Shown: positions 50,456-62,862, numbered from the stretch's first letter. The stretch is 64,000 bases of DNA from Beaufortia kweichowensis (GCA_019155185.1 CM032813.1:4757001-4821000); one strand, 5' to 3'. Notes: a model not told the origin generated them from the sequence alone. Program-made: numbers and translations.

Positions 50456-52129
50456 AGTGATTTAGAGAGAGCAGTATGCAGTGGTAAGGGGAGATTTAGG
50501 TAATGGTTGAAGTGGAGAAAGGGATGGAGGAGGTGGTCAGGGAGGGAATTTGATTTTTAAATTTACTTGGACTGCATTTCCTACTGGACTTCAGGAAACA
50601 GCCGCTTTAATTGACATTAATTGGCATGTGTTTTTGCTGTCTCAGCTCTAATCAACAGATGAAGTGGAAAGAGAGTAAATTGTCAGGGAACCGTGCTTGT
50701 TTTAACCTCTTAAAGGAACAGTGCGGCCATTGTTTCCTCGCTTTTGTGATAAGTTTTTTATCTATAAAAATGCTGAATCAGATCTTTTTAAAAAAATAAG
50801 TGATCTGCATCTTTTGTGTTTTAACTTTTTTGATTAAAATAAACAAAAATCATAAAAATGAGTGTTCAAAGCAATTGCTATGATTAGCTTATAAGTTAGA
50901 TGTGGGTAAAGGATATGTTGTATGAATGACTACATTTGAATTCAAACTTCCAATCCAAGTTTAAACATTCATAAAGTTACTATTACTATTTTTATTTAGT
51001 ACATGTTGACTTTTTTTGTCTTTCTTGAGCTAGAAAATCCCTTGTCTCAATATGCTGTCATTTTAAATACAAATCCTCTACCCACATCTGATAAACACAC
51101 ATTCACGTACACACTCACCAAGACCAATTTCCTTGCCTTCAATGCCCACTTGGAACTTGTTATTGTGCTGTGCAACACAGAGACCAAACCCTACACCATC
51201 CCAGAAGCCCCCACTCTGTATACAGCTTAAGAGACCCCTCCGCTCTCTCCATCTCTGTCCTCCCAATGGTCCTCTCCAGGCTCCAAAAAATGGAGAACCC
51301 CCAGGGGAAACAAAAAGAAGACGAGGAAAAAAGCGAAAGAAATATGCACAGCGCCACTCTCAAAGTTGTTGCCCTGGTAACTGGTGAGGGCGAGGGACCG
51401 CAAACAATGAAGCCAGATCCCTTTTTAAGTGTTGCTAATTAGCTTGCCTCCGCTTGCTCTTTGTGTTTGCCATCTTAAAAAGAGACTAAAGTCAACAGGG
51501 AGAGGTGTCGGAGAAAAGAAAAGAGACAATGTTGGTTTCTGTTTTTCTTCTCCTTAATGGCCAAGGGTGGAGATAGGCGGGAGATGAAGGCCGCTTTGTG
51601 CAAAGTGACGTATGATTGATGATATGGATTGATGCTACTGATGTAATTGAATATTGATGAAGAACATGTGAAACCTGGAGCTGGTTTGGATTTGGTTGAA
51701 GGTTTGCTTTCACAACGATTAAAGAAACCGTGTTTGCTTTGTCCGTGCATTCGTGGTCAAGCATCTTTAGCCTTTTATAATGGCTGCTTACGTATTGTTT
51801 GCTTTGGAGGTTTTGATTGGGCAGAGTTGGGAGTGAGTGGGAGAAAAGAGAGTTACTTAATCTTGACGGTTCAACAGTTAGACATAGTTTATGTAGTTTT
51901 TCTTGAAATGTTAAACTTTAAAGTAAAGAACCTAAAACAAGGAGTTTATAAAAAGCTAGAAAGTTGATTTTGAAATGTATGTAGTTTCGCACATCTCTAC
52001 TCAGGACATGGCAATATTCCCCCTTTCTCTCTCTCTCTCACTCTCTCTTTCTTGGTCTTTGTGCTCAAAGATGTGAGACGTGGCCTCATAACACTCTGTT
52101 TCCGCTCAGTAGGATTTATTCCCCTCATG

Positions 52130-52146
52130 CACACACACACACACAC
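52130..52146. repeat. Short (AC)n microsatellite
   Basis: About eight AC units. Confidence 0.9.
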
Positions 52147-55100
52147 GTCTTCAAACCAACCCGCTCCCATTTAAACACAACACACACAGCGCGAAACAGA
52201 ACTTTTGGGTCTGTACCATTTAGCCCCTTTTATTATTTTCAGCAGATCTGTATCTCTGTAGCTTTATCCTCTACCAGGTGCTCAAAACACGAATATTTTT
52301 CTCTCCGACCACGAGACGGGGTACGTTTTCAAGCGAGCGGTTTTGAATGTTCACATGGTGTTCCTCTATTTAAACAATACACTGTGCGTGTCTTTTTTCT
52401 CGCAAGCGTACTTTTGGCAACGTGCTGGGTGCGTTATTATAAATTTTTTTCTTTATTAATAATAACAAAGAAATGCGTTCCATATGTCTGGTTTGGACGG
52501 GAGACCCTTCTGCCAGTTAGTGCTATCCTCATCAGGGAGATCAGGTCAGTCTGCTTAGCATGTGTGTGTGTGTTTGTAGGACAGATTGCAGAGAGCGGAG
52601 GATGGTTTTGGACGCCCTCCCATTTCGGTGAGAGCCAATGGGGTAGGTCACGGGAGCTTTGACTCATATCACACCCTAACACCTTTAGCATAGCCCCAGC
52701 ACATCCCTGCAGATTCACTAAAGATCTCCCTCCAAGATCTTGAAAAGCTCTCAGATATGACAGGGCCTTGTAACTCCATTTTTGCTTATTAGTTTTTGCA
52801 ATGCGCACAGCAGAGAGAGGTTGAAACCCTATCAAGTAGTACTTTGTTTGGCTGCCAGAAGGGCGGTGTTAAGAAAACCACAGCAAAACTGCCGTGCAAT
52901 TGCCATCAATTAGCTGGCTGCGCGGCTGCCGGGGCTGGAGGATTCAGAGACGACCCGTATCCTGAACTCTCTGAGCTCTCACTTTCTCTTTTTCTGTCTC
53001 AGCCCTGAACTCGGCTAATGCTGCGGTCCTCGGCACTACAAAGTGAGCCCGTCTCAGGGTGCCAGCAACGAGGTAATGATGCCCAGAGAGCCCAGCCATA
53101 GTGGATTACACTTCCTTCTTTTCTCTTTCAGAGTGGAACATGGGGATAAGTTACTGCCGTGTGTATGTGTGAGAGAGAGAGACACCAGGTACATATGAGC
53201 TCATCTGAGCCTCTTTCACCATTTGTCGTCCCCTAATGACTTCAACAGCCATGCAATCTTTGGAATCTTTTTCACAGTTTTCAAAACAAAATATCTCAGA
53301 CATCCGAAACGTTGCTGCTATCGTATTGCAGCCCATATTTACTTTTTCTTTTTAACATTTTTGGGGACTTAGAGGTGTGGAACGCTGCACATCTGGAAAG
53401 CAGCAGAGGCAGCAAGTTTCAAACAGGTCCTCTTTGTGAAAAATAGGATGTAGAAAAACCCTGAAAGTGGTCAGTTTTTTCAAACATTACAGCATATTTT
53501 GAAGTTTTTTCCTCCCTTAGTTTTATTTTTTTATTGCCTTGGCTCCAACTCACCCTTTCCCCATTTTAATGGCCAATGAGAGTCTGCTCTAGCCGTTTAA
53601 ATTTTAGGGTTTTGCCGTACGCTTTATATTGCGGAAACGTTACATTAAATGGGAAAAAAGACGGCGGCGGGTGTTTTAAGGTTGCTCCGGCATTAAATAA
53701 TTCCCCTGATTTTTCGATTGTTGAGATCAGCATTCTAATGGATTTGAACAAAAACAAATGTGACAAGTGACAGAGAGAGAGAGAACCGCATGATAGAACA
53801 GGAAGTGGCAAATTAAATCCAGCTTCGGCCAAAAGCACACAGAGGGAAAAAAGCTGAGAAATACGGTCAGAAGTGCAGTTTATTTGTAACCCACCGTGAA
53901 ATTGGACAGCTCTGCAGGCTATGACTGTAATGAGTCATAGGGACAAAGTTAAGATCTACGAAACCTTGGCCCAGTCCTGTAAACCCGATCCCCCGTCCTG
54001 CAGCCCACACCTCGTCCCGTAGCCTGGGGTGGACAGCTGCTAACAGGCCCAATATGTCTGACTGCTGCCGCTCTAGACGATGCTCATTTGGTCACCAGCT
54101 GTGTCTGAGCGTTCCAGCATTAAAACAGAGCAAGTCTGGTTCTTCTGCAAACGATAATTCAACTTTATGAACGGAGCTATTATATGATTTTCGCTGCAGA
54201 TTGTCTTTCTGGAAACTTACTGGCCGGCTGACGCTCCATAAGTGATGATGCGTAACATTTTCGATTGCGTGGACAAACAGTTCGGCCTGCCACGAGTCCG
54301 TGGCCCTGCGCTGGATTGCTCTGGCAGCTGACAGTGATGCATTTGATACATTACAAGCAACCGCTAGCGAAGCCCACGCTTCACGTAAACATGCCATTCA
54401 GATACAAAGCAATCCCACAAGTTGTCACACCCGTGAGGCATAAAGCTGCTGTCATGAGGGGCGAAAAGAAAGGAGCGGGCTTATTGTGTGTCTGTAGTTG
54501 CTCAGAGGTTGTACAAGCAGGTGTGATTATTTTGGCCAAATCCCTCACACGAATGACGTTTCGGATGCTGGTTACATGTGTGAAACCTTCTCTCACTTCT
54601 TTTTCTCTCCTCTATTTCGGTTACCCAATGCAAGCAAACAGCTCAAGTCTTCATTTTCAGACACGTTACAAGAAAAAAAGCTGAACTTCCTAATTCCAAC
54701 AGGATAAAGCCTAAAACTCAAAAGAAGCAGCTTCGGCAAAGCTTTACTTTTCCTTTAAGGTTGAATGGCACCAGTAGGGAAAAAAGGAGCCTTTGTTTCT
54801 CTCCGAGCTCCAGGTTTGGAGGTGGCTATCATGCAGGGTGCATGCTGAACAAAAGCACCCAAGTGTAACGAGTCTTCCTGGTTTGTACCGCTGAAAGAAG
54901 GTTAAGTTTGGTTCTTTTTCTCTTGGTGGAGGTTGTTGTTTTTTTTCGAAACTTTTCACATTCCAGTTCCGCTTTAAACACTGGTGATGTTGAGTGCCGA
55001 CAAATAACCTTAAGCTAGTTATTTACGAAGTGCTATTTTGCAAATTGGAAATAAATGCTGTCTTCACACCCTTAAAATAGGCTTTTTTTTACCGTGTGTG

Positions 55101-55659
55101 CGGGTCTGTTTGTAGAGTGTCTGACCACATCTGTCTATGCGTGCGGTTCTAGCATGAGGTAGGTAACATTACTCACGAAGAGCACACCCTGTTGCTTTCC
55201 TAAACAGTGTGAAAAAATTACAGAGCACATTTTAAACACTTCTCGTTTTAATAGAAAACTGACCTCACTTATTTGGACTTGCTGTGTTCAACTTTTCACC
55301 GCAAGGCACAGACGCACAACATTTCTTTTTCTATTTTGTCTGCAAATAACCCATAGGAAAGAATGATAAGAAATGAGATCTTTTATATTTCCTAGACAGC
55401 ATTGTGATTATTCAGGATCAATTTTGTTTTTATTCGAAATAATCCTTAGGAATTTTAGGAGAAGCATAATTTTTCTTAAATTACTAAACTATGAATATAC
55501 GAGCCATATATTTTTTCTTCAGAAAATAGGTATTTGTCCCTACTCTTCTTTGTTTTGTTATCTCATTGTTGTATCTCTTTGTATATTTTACTTTGTCATA
55601 CAAAAGTTATACAGGACAACAGCATTATTGTGTAAGTCATGATGTGTGACATAATACCT

Positions 55660-55900
55660 CAAAGCAGCTCTGTGCGCGGGTAAATATGCCATTTGGCAGT
55701 GGAAGCCAGAGTGTAAGTGGAGCATGTTGACAGGGGTTTATTTAAGAATGAATTAAAAACGTAGCGCTGTTGCCCTGAGGGAGGCGACCACTGTTACCGC
55801 ATTGACCTCTGTTAAAAGGGTCCTCTCTGGCCAACTATAAATAACTGCACATCATATCTAACTCTGATTGGAGGTCAACACAGAGGCACGGGTGTGATTG
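55660..55900. promoter_or_regulatory. Candidate conserved noncoding element
   Basis: A balanced-composition block with 'gagggaggcgacc', 'tgacctctgttaaaa' (nuclear-receptor half-site TGACCT), 'ctataaataac' and 'gattggaggtcaac' (an inverted AGGTCA-type half-site). Non-repetitive, non-coding, function untested. Confidence 0.25.
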
Positions 55901-56495
55901 GTCGATTGCAGTCATAGATGAGATTGCAGTTTGTCTGTTTTATCAAGTTTGTTCATTTGGTGTGAAGAGGCCCATAGAAAAGAAAAATCCCACTTAGGAT
56001 CATTTTAAACATATTGGTTGGTTGTTTTATACAGCACAGAGGTTAAAAGCAGAATAAATGTAATTTGAAAAATCTGGTCATTTTGTTGGAGAAAAAGATC
56101 TCTTTAACATCTCATAGACAGCATTGAGATGGACAGCTCGGTCTTAGGAAATATTTCCTAGTTATGTTACATGTGTCTCTTTATGCGTTTCAGAATAGTT
56201 TTAATGTCTTAGACTGTGCTCAGATCCTAATATCTGCAATAAGTTTTCAGTATGAGCTCAAAATGTTTTATGAAATTTTTCCATAACCAAATGATTAGTC
56301 GTTTGTCTCTCTTTAAATAAAAAATAATTTTAAGAGAGACATCTAAGACAATGTTAATACTATAAACTATAAAAATGTTAATATGTTAATAATTGAAAAA
56401 TAATAGACTGCATTAGGTCTCCTGATTTATGAAAGAGCAATTTTTCTGAGCTGCATATTTTTATTTGAAATGTTTTTTCTCTCCACCTGAACCTT

Positions 56496-56750
56496 TTACC
56501 TGATAACGGTCACCGCACATATTAAGCATTTTTAGATTTTTTTAGATATTTTAGATATTTTTAAATCATTTTTTAAATCTTTTTAATTTTTGTATTTATT
56601 AATTTTTATCATTTTTAAACTTTTTTTGTTAATGTTTATAGTTATAAAAATGTGTCAAATATTTATTCTCGAGTTTTAGTTGAGACTTTTTCATCAATAT
56701 GAATACTGAAATAAGTGTTCCTCCTGTGGAAAAATAAAAGCAAACTTTTT
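56496..56750 (+). mobile_element. TTAA-family inverted-repeat element, degraded copy
   Basis: The left terminus reads TTACCTGATAACGGTCACCG, an eroded version of the 49570 left end. The interior retains 'aatgtttatagttat', 'gtcaaatatttatt' and 'atactgaaataagtgttcc'. The right terminus is lost near 56745. Confidence 0.65.
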
Positions 56751-58372
56751 TCCTGCTTCCCAGTCCGTCTTTCATCTACTCTGTTCTCCATCCATATCTC
56801 TTGAACCGCCTCCAGCATACAGTGGCTGTCTCAGTTTGTCTTCAGCTCAAGATCAGCCAACTCCAGTAACATGATTCCCTCTGACCCTTCATGCCACCCC
56901 GGACCCCTCCCCGCCATTCCACCCACCCGCCTTTATGGACGGCCCACCACGGGCCAGGGCTCTGTTTTTCTACGGGGGCGATTGTGGGGGAGAGGTTGCG
57001 GGCGTCAACAATGGTTCTCTGTCAGCGATGATGGATCATTCCAGCATATGGTGCCCACCTGTCCATGGAGGAGCCGACTTCACTGTTTAGATTTACAGGA
57101 GAGAGAGAAAAAAGCGAGCGAGTGAGCTCCCCGTGTTCTGCCCTCTCCCTCATTCTAACTCCTACAAATACAGGCGGATTAGAGCTCCGATTCATCACCT
57201 CCTAGTCTTGTTTACCTAAGCAACCTGAGCATAATGAATAGAAGCTGGGACATCCAGGAAAGGGGTGCGCAATCACCCCTGTTTGTATGTTTTACAGCAT
57301 TGTTTTGGAACGTCCATCCAGACGAGCTCAACTGTCGTGTTATTATTGGACGTAGGCACGTCTAAGCACGCAGACCCTTTCGAGAGCGAGAAAGAGTGAG
57401 AGAGAGAGACTCGTACTACGTGCATATGCCAAAATGAATTCTTCCCTGTTATTTTCCCATAATGGACCCTCACCCGAGCCCCTCCCGTCACCCACGCACC
57501 CTCTCTCTCTCCTGCGAAAAGAAAAGAAACCCAGTTGTCAGCCATTTTTTCTGAGGCCTGTTAAAGAGGGGAGGCCGAGAGGGGCGAGAAAAGGAAAAGA
57601 AAGAGAAAACAGGGTGGGTGCTGGGTAAGAAGGAGAGCCCCCCTTCGACCACCCTGCGCCCCCCACCCCCCATGACCCCTCTGAATTAAAAAATGCTCTG
57701 TTATTAAAGGCGATGTCAGGAGTGTTGATTTACGGGGGGGGTCGATGACAAGTCAGAAGAACTCACACACTGTGCAGCTCGGGCCGCCAAGCTGGGCGCT
57801 GACCTCTTCAACCTCCCTTTCCCCTCTCTCTCTTACTCTCTCTCACTCGTCCGACCGCCCGCTCTGCGCTGCAATAAAACCTGTCTAACTCAACAGCACA
57901 ATGGAACTGTTGTTAGGCCCGGCCAGCAGCGGCCTCCCTCATATTTTCTTTAAAGGTGCAGTGCTTACCAATGAATGCCACAAGGTTTTGAGATAGAAGA
58001 GATGAAAGTATAGCTCAGCGAAAAGAAAGAAGAAACTTGTGTTCTTGTTTGAAATCTGGATGTGTTTTCGCTCCCTGCTACAGTAGATGTGTGGAGGGAA
58101 GTTATAAAGCATTTTTTTGCTGTTTGTATTCCAAATCTTTCTTTAACCTCCGCTGTTCGTGAAAGCAATAAAATTGGCAAGTCAGACTCAATAGCTTTAG
58201 CAGTCAAATGGAGACTCTCCCCTGTTGTTCAGAGAGAAGGCTGCCTCGCCGCCTCAGACGCTGGAGAACCGTATTCTCATTTCGAGCCCGTTTAATGCCG
58301 CCAACCTCTGGCCCTGCCGTCGGTCATGATTGAAACCAGCCATGGTGGCCAATGAGTATTGTGTCTTATGCC
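56751..58372. other. GC-richer intronic stretch with polypurine and C-rich tracts
   Basis: It includes GA-rich runs (57380-57411 and 57564-57612) and a C-rich tract (57638-57679). Short overlapping frames on both strands arise from this composition. No exon was recognised. Confidence 0.4.
57652..57679 (-). other. G-quadruplex motif on the minus strand
   Basis: The + strand has C-runs of 3, 6, 6 and 4 with loops of 4, 1 and 4 bases, so the complement fits the G-quadruplex rule. A further C6 run lies just left at 57638-57643. Confidence 0.7.
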
Positions 58373-58662
58373 TTAAAAGAATAATTATCCTAAAATGAAA
58401 ATGTTGTCATTATTTACTTATTCTCATGTCATTCCAAACCATTTTATTTTCTTTCTTATGTGAAGCACAAATTAAGATGGTAGGCAGTATGTCTGAATGG
58501 TTCAGTGCAACTCTCTATACAACAAAGTGGATGGTGATTTATGCTGCCAAGCTTTAAAATAGGAGAAAAAGTGAAAGCCAAACAAAAACTTGGCTGATGA
58601 ACTGACCAAAATATAAATCACTTGTTTCTTAAAATTGTATTTTTGGGTGAAATTACTTAATA
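58373..58662 (+). mobile_element. Degraded short inverted-repeat element (GGGATAGTTCAC family)
   Basis: The left end 'aaaagaataattatcctaaa' continues into 'atgaaaatgttgtcat' and 'tcatgtcattccaaacc', matching the left part of the common cyprinid repeat. The right end 'tttttgggtgaaattactta' is its inverted counterpart. About 290 bases, noncoding, older-looking than the copy at 20400. Confidence 0.7.
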
Positions 58663-59015
58663 AAATCATTAATGAGAGGCCTATGCCTGAGATAAATTTA
58701 CCCTAGTTGTTAAGGATCGTGATTAGTTACACTAATTTTACGGGTGGTCTAGGGGTCACCCAGTCACAGCACCCAGTCATTACAGAGATCACATTCTATT
58801 ATTGTTCCACCCTTAAGAAATGCAACTCCAATCTGCTTCATGAGGGCTATCTGTGCTTCATAAGTTACTTTGGATTTAACATGTGGACTGAACACCATCT
58901 ATTATATCAAAATAATTGTGACATTTATGATAATGAAAAAAGATTTAAATGGAGTGGTAATCAGTGCAGCAGTTTTGGCAAATTGTTGATCATTGTTTCA
59001 GACAACCATATGGTC

Positions 59016-59020
<5 letters not shown>

Positions 59021-59063
<43 letters not shown>
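59021..59063. repeat. (TG)n microsatellite
   Basis: About 21 uninterrupted TG units. Confidence 0.97.
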
Positions 59064-59066
<3 letters not shown>

Positions 59067-59307
59067 TTACACCACATGCTTTAAGTGGAGTGTGTAGTCT
59101 CAGAACTAGTCATAGATGAGAGGTGCTGTCGGTCACTTTAGCTTATCCAGCCCTCCACTGAGGTCATGTGCACAGATGGATGGGGCTCCTGCATAGCATG
59201 TGCGTGCGGTGGTGAGCGTGTGCACGCATGCCACTCAATTCGCGACCTCAGCAAAAGTAGCAAGTGCTCTTGATGCAGATGGTTTTCATCACACCGACCA
59301 CTGCATG

Positions 59308-59330
59308 CTCTCTCTCTCTCTCTCTCTCTC
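59308..59330. repeat. (CT)n microsatellite
   Basis: About 11 CT units. Confidence 0.95.
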
Positions 59331-60382
59331 GATTATATAGGGGGCCTCTAGTCTTTTTCAGCCACCTCTCTTTGGAAATCCCCCACCCACCCCGTACAAT
59401 AAAAAAGACGGAGGTGTATCTCTTTTAAATGGATTGGCACCATTTATTTTGAGGGTGCTGGACGGGGTTTTGAAATACATCCTCCCCCACGTTTAGCTCA
59501 TAAATACGTCTGCAATTGATATAATGGCTATTAGCTCTAATAGTCTAATACTGATATCAGATCAGTGCTAAATGTTTTAATTCAAATGAATGTGCCTTTA
59601 AGCTGACCCATAGGCAAGTTCAAATGAAAACTTCTGCTTACTGTAAATCAATCACTGTTTTTCAGATTTCAGAACTCTAAGACAGCAATGATATTCATGC
59701 AAAACATAACCAAGAGATCCAATATAGCTCCAAAACAATGAAGAAGCAAAAATGTACTCTAAGGACTAAAACATAAAAAACTTGCAGAGTTTACAGATTC
59801 TTTTCGGTTAGCATAGGCATCAAAGTGTGACTATGAGAATTTACGTTGGGTGTCAAGTTTTTTTTCCACCCCCCATCTTTTCATAAATCAATGTTTACTA
59901 TGTAACCTTCCTCTCTCTCCTCAGGGCCAGGAAGCAAATGTGCATCCTGATAGCGCTCTTCATAAAGCTGTTTGACCACTGATTTACTGTTGCCTGATGT
60001 TTTTGTTTGGAAAACCCTGTTTTGCCCTTGACAAATAGAGGTGTTGGATTTCCCACATCTGGACAAATACTGGCGATATTTGTACACAGGTCCCATGATG
60101 TAGAAGATACCTCAGAGCAGCCAACAGAGGACAGACGATCTAAGAGAAAGAAAAATAGAAAGAATGATGTAGCAGAAGAGAGTTTGGCCTCTCTTTGGCC
60201 CTAGTGTTTCTGTTAGGAAAGGCCTACATACTCTTGGTTTGGCAAACAGGTTGGGCCTTACCGTGTAGTGCTAAATGTGTCTCTCCTGTGATTCTGAGGA
60301 AATGTAAGCAAAGTGCAAAATGTGTGTGTGTTGTGCTCACCACTGTGTTCTCTTTCTTTTTGCTCCTGTCTCATGTCTAAAG

Positions 60383-60472
60383 GCCCTCCAGGCAGCGCGC
60401 CAGTTCATCCTCCAGCAGGCCACAGGACTGAATTCCCCCAGCAGCAACGAGGTCAAACAAAGCCCTGTACAG
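60383..60472 (+). CDS. foxp4 second coding exon (residues 57-86)
   Basis: Exactly 30 codons between acceptor 'tctaaag' (AG at 60381-60382) and donor CAG|GTACAC (GT at 60473-60474), phase 0 on both sides. The product starts ALQAARQFILQQATGLNSP and ends KQSPVQ. It continues directly from LLHLQQQQ of the previous exon, as in FOXP proteins, where 'QQQQALQ-ARQ-LLQQ' is the conserved glutamine-rich N-terminal segment. RQF-LQQA-GL-SP with a short Asn/Ser stretch before KQS fits FOXP4 rather than FOXP1/2. Because the exon is symmetric, skipping it would keep the frame. The next exon is outside the window. Confidence 0.92.
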
Positions 60473-60874
60473 GTACACATGCCACATACACACAAACACA
60501 TACAGAATATAGCACAAGAGTAAATGTCAATTGCATATAAATTACACTTTAACTAGATTTTTATTATTACCTCTACAGTTTTTTAAATATATATTTGGCA
60601 TCCGTTTTTTTTTGACTGAATTTATTTTTCAGATTGAAAAATGTTTACATTGTTTGTATTACCCTGCCTTTTTATGTGTTCAGGTTCTTTTCCTGATATA
60701 ACAAAGCATGTATTTCATATTCTGATTGATGTCAGTCCTTCTCTCTGTACTCTGTGCTGATTTTTGAATGTGGCTCTTTGTATTGAAGAGCTGAACAATG
60801 GCACTGCTTTAACACTGAACTTCATTTCTCAGTGAGCAGGAGGTTAGCTTGAGAATACGTTCATGTCACACCTG

Positions 60875-60877
<3 letters not shown>

Positions 60878-60920
<43 letters not shown>
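60878..60920. repeat. (AC)n microsatellite
   Basis: About 21 uninterrupted AC units. It produces the Cys-Val run of a minus-strand frame. Confidence 0.97.
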
Positions 60921-60923
<3 letters not shown>

Positions 60924-61205
60924 CTAAAGCAGGAATCTTGTGAATAGAATAGTGTGAAGAGCTCTGATCCATCAGTGATGTGATAAACCGCAGCATCATG
61001 ACTCTGTCAGAGATAAACAGACTACAACAGTACAAATCTCATCCAACACACTTTTCACCAACACTTATTTATCCTCTCTTTCTATCATTTCTCTGGGTTA
61101 AGGCTTACTTACACCAGTTGTGATTTTTTTTTAGCATTTTTTAGTTCAATTTGAATAATTTATATTTGTTATTTATTTTATTTAGAAGGTTGGTTTTGAA
61201 ATGGT

Positions 61206-61516
61206 TTAACCTGATAACTGTCACTGCACATATTGAGCATACACATTAAATCTGAACTACAATTTTTTAAAATTTTAGATATTTTAATTTTTTTCTCATT
61301 TTTAATTTTAATCGTTTTTATTTTTTTCAATTTTAAGTAAGTTTATAATTTTTTGTTTATGTTTATTGTTATGAAAATTTGTCAAATATTTATTTGACAA
61401 ATATTATTAATATTTATTTGATAAATATTTTGAATTCAACCATATAATATTAAAATAAATAGGGGAATAGCATAATAGGTGTTCCTTCTAAGGAACAGTG
61501 ACAGGTAACAGGTTAA
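61206..61516 (+). mobile_element. TTAA-bounded inverted-repeat element, full-length copy
   Basis: The left end TTAACCTGATAACTGTCACT and right end CAGTGACAGGTAACAGGTTAA are complementary. The interior shares 'gtttatgtttattgttatgaa' and 'gtcaaatatttatt' with the copies at 45756, 49570 and 56496. It has a local duplication of the 'aatatttatttga' motif (61385-61435) absent from the others. 311 bases, no open frame. Confidence 0.72.
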
Positions 61517-62139
61517 ATGCCAATTAATATATGATCTTCTTTACATAAAGTTGCATTGCATGATACAAAAATGTAACGTTGTGCAATTTTGCTTCATTTT
61601 AAAATATTGTGCATGTAGGGGTTGGTATGTGCTGTTAACATGTTTTGTCTTGGTATTTTTTACTGTCACAAAGAAATCTCTTCATACCTGCCATGTAAAA
61701 TTAGGGCAGTGCTGATAACTGCCTACTCTAGCAACCCATCAGATGTGACAAGACATACTCATGTGCCTAAACTTAAGTAATCCTTTGATATCACGGTCAA
61801 AAACATGCTTATCTCCAGTGTATGCACATAAAGCCTAAACTCTGGTTCACAAGTTCACATGATGAACTGTAAAGATAACTGTATTAGCATCCACTTGGAC
61901 AATAATATTTTGTTTAATCTAAGCTATTTATTCTGCTACAGTTTCACATTTTAAACATAGTGGCTACTGTTCTCTTGAAGATTTTTTAAACTTTATCTTT
62001 ATCATCCTTTGTGTGAACAAGCCTTAACACAGACTAGCATATAGGCACAGATTAGAATCCACTCTATATTTAGTCTGAAATACATGACGATACAGGACGT
62101 GAGAAGAGAAAAAAGTGCCATGGTTAATCAGGCACAGGA

Positions 62140-62420
62140 AGCAAGGGGCGGATGCCATTAATATGAGCATGAAGGTGAAAAATGGCGAGCGCAAGTGAGT
62201 GAAGGAGCACAGAAGAGCCGCCCAGAGTTTTTCAGATCATCAATAATCCAGCAGGAATGCTAGCCGACAGTTGAAATGACCGTGTTGAGAGGTTTTCCCT
62301 TCAGGGTAATTAACATTATCAAGGAACAGCAGGTTACCTTGTTAGTGCCGCACTCATTTAATTAACAAACCACACTAATTAGATTGAACCCTGAGCTGAA
62401 GTTTGCATCTGTGCGCTTGT
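62140..62420. promoter_or_regulatory. Candidate conserved noncoding element
   Basis: Non-repetitive sequence with 'gccattaatatgagc', 'atcatcaataatccagc', 'ggtaattaacattatc', 'catttaattaacaaacc' (homeodomain core plus forkhead-like AACAAAC) and 'cactaattagattg'. Its motif density is the highest in the third intron and it lacks coding frames. Conservation is not testable here. Confidence 0.35.
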
Positions 62421-62838
62421 CAAGCTAAAGAAAAGTCAAGAAGAGGAAAGCGAAAGGATTTTTTACTAGATTTTTTTTGTGTTGATTGTGTTTTTAAGTA
62501 CACTTCAAAAAGATGCTTTTTGTGAAGTTGATAGGTCTTTTGAAAATTTATAGGGCTTTACTGAGCGGGTTTTTGTCAATTTGTTATACACCCACAAGCA
62601 TATACGCACACTGTGATGTTTTCTAACTTAGATCCAGTGACATTTCTCCACTCATGACCCTCGGCCGATCCTCAGGTCAGAGTCTCAGTTTGCTGGCTGT
62701 ATGGGCTTCCAGAAGGGGAAATCCAGTTAGTCTATCCCATATCAGTGTAGCATACGGCCAGCCTGCATACCGATGAAAGATAGCCAGAGAATCAGCTTTG
62801 TAGTATCAGAGATACATCCACAGCCCCGGGGCTTCCAA

Positions 62839-62862
62839 CCCTTCAACCCCACCCCTCGACCC
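62839..62862 (-). other. G-quadruplex motif on the minus strand
   Basis: C-runs of 3, 4, 4 and 3 with loops of 5, 1 and 4 bases lie 20 bases before a (TC)n tract. The complement meets the G3+N1-7 rule. Confidence 0.65.

Larger units (their letters stand above)
49957..55655. other. Intronic stretch with no gene seen
   Basis: Contains a purine-rich tract (50402-50455), an (AC)n tract near 52130-52146, and scattered 60-140 codon frames on both strands without domains (the longest is + 54265-54684). No splice-bounded coding segment was recognised. Confidence 0.4.
41612..60382 (+). other. foxp4 intron 2
   Basis: About 18.8 kb between the two coding exons, phase 0. The acceptor is a T/C-rich tract (60350-60376) ending 'tctaaag' at 60382. 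It is rich in inverted-repeat transposon relics and simple repeats and has no recognisable nested gene. Confidence 0.85.
58663..60382. other. Intronic stretch before the second coding exon
   Basis: Contains (GT)n and (CT)n microsatellites and a 125-codon + frame (58707-59084) ending in a GT-repeat Cys-Val run. No domain is recognised. The last 30 bases form the polypyrimidine tract of the acceptor. Confidence 0.45.

Noticed and set aside
58707..59084. 125-codon frame ending in a Cys-Val run
   Set aside because: The Cys-Val run is the (GT)n microsatellite and the rest is not recognisable.
41444..60472. The gene as foxp2 or foxp1 instead of foxp4
   Set aside because: FOXP1 and FOXP2 start MMQES and differ after ARQ. 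Here MMVESA-ETIR and RQF-LQQA-GL-SP fit FOXP4. Full certainty needs the downstream exons.
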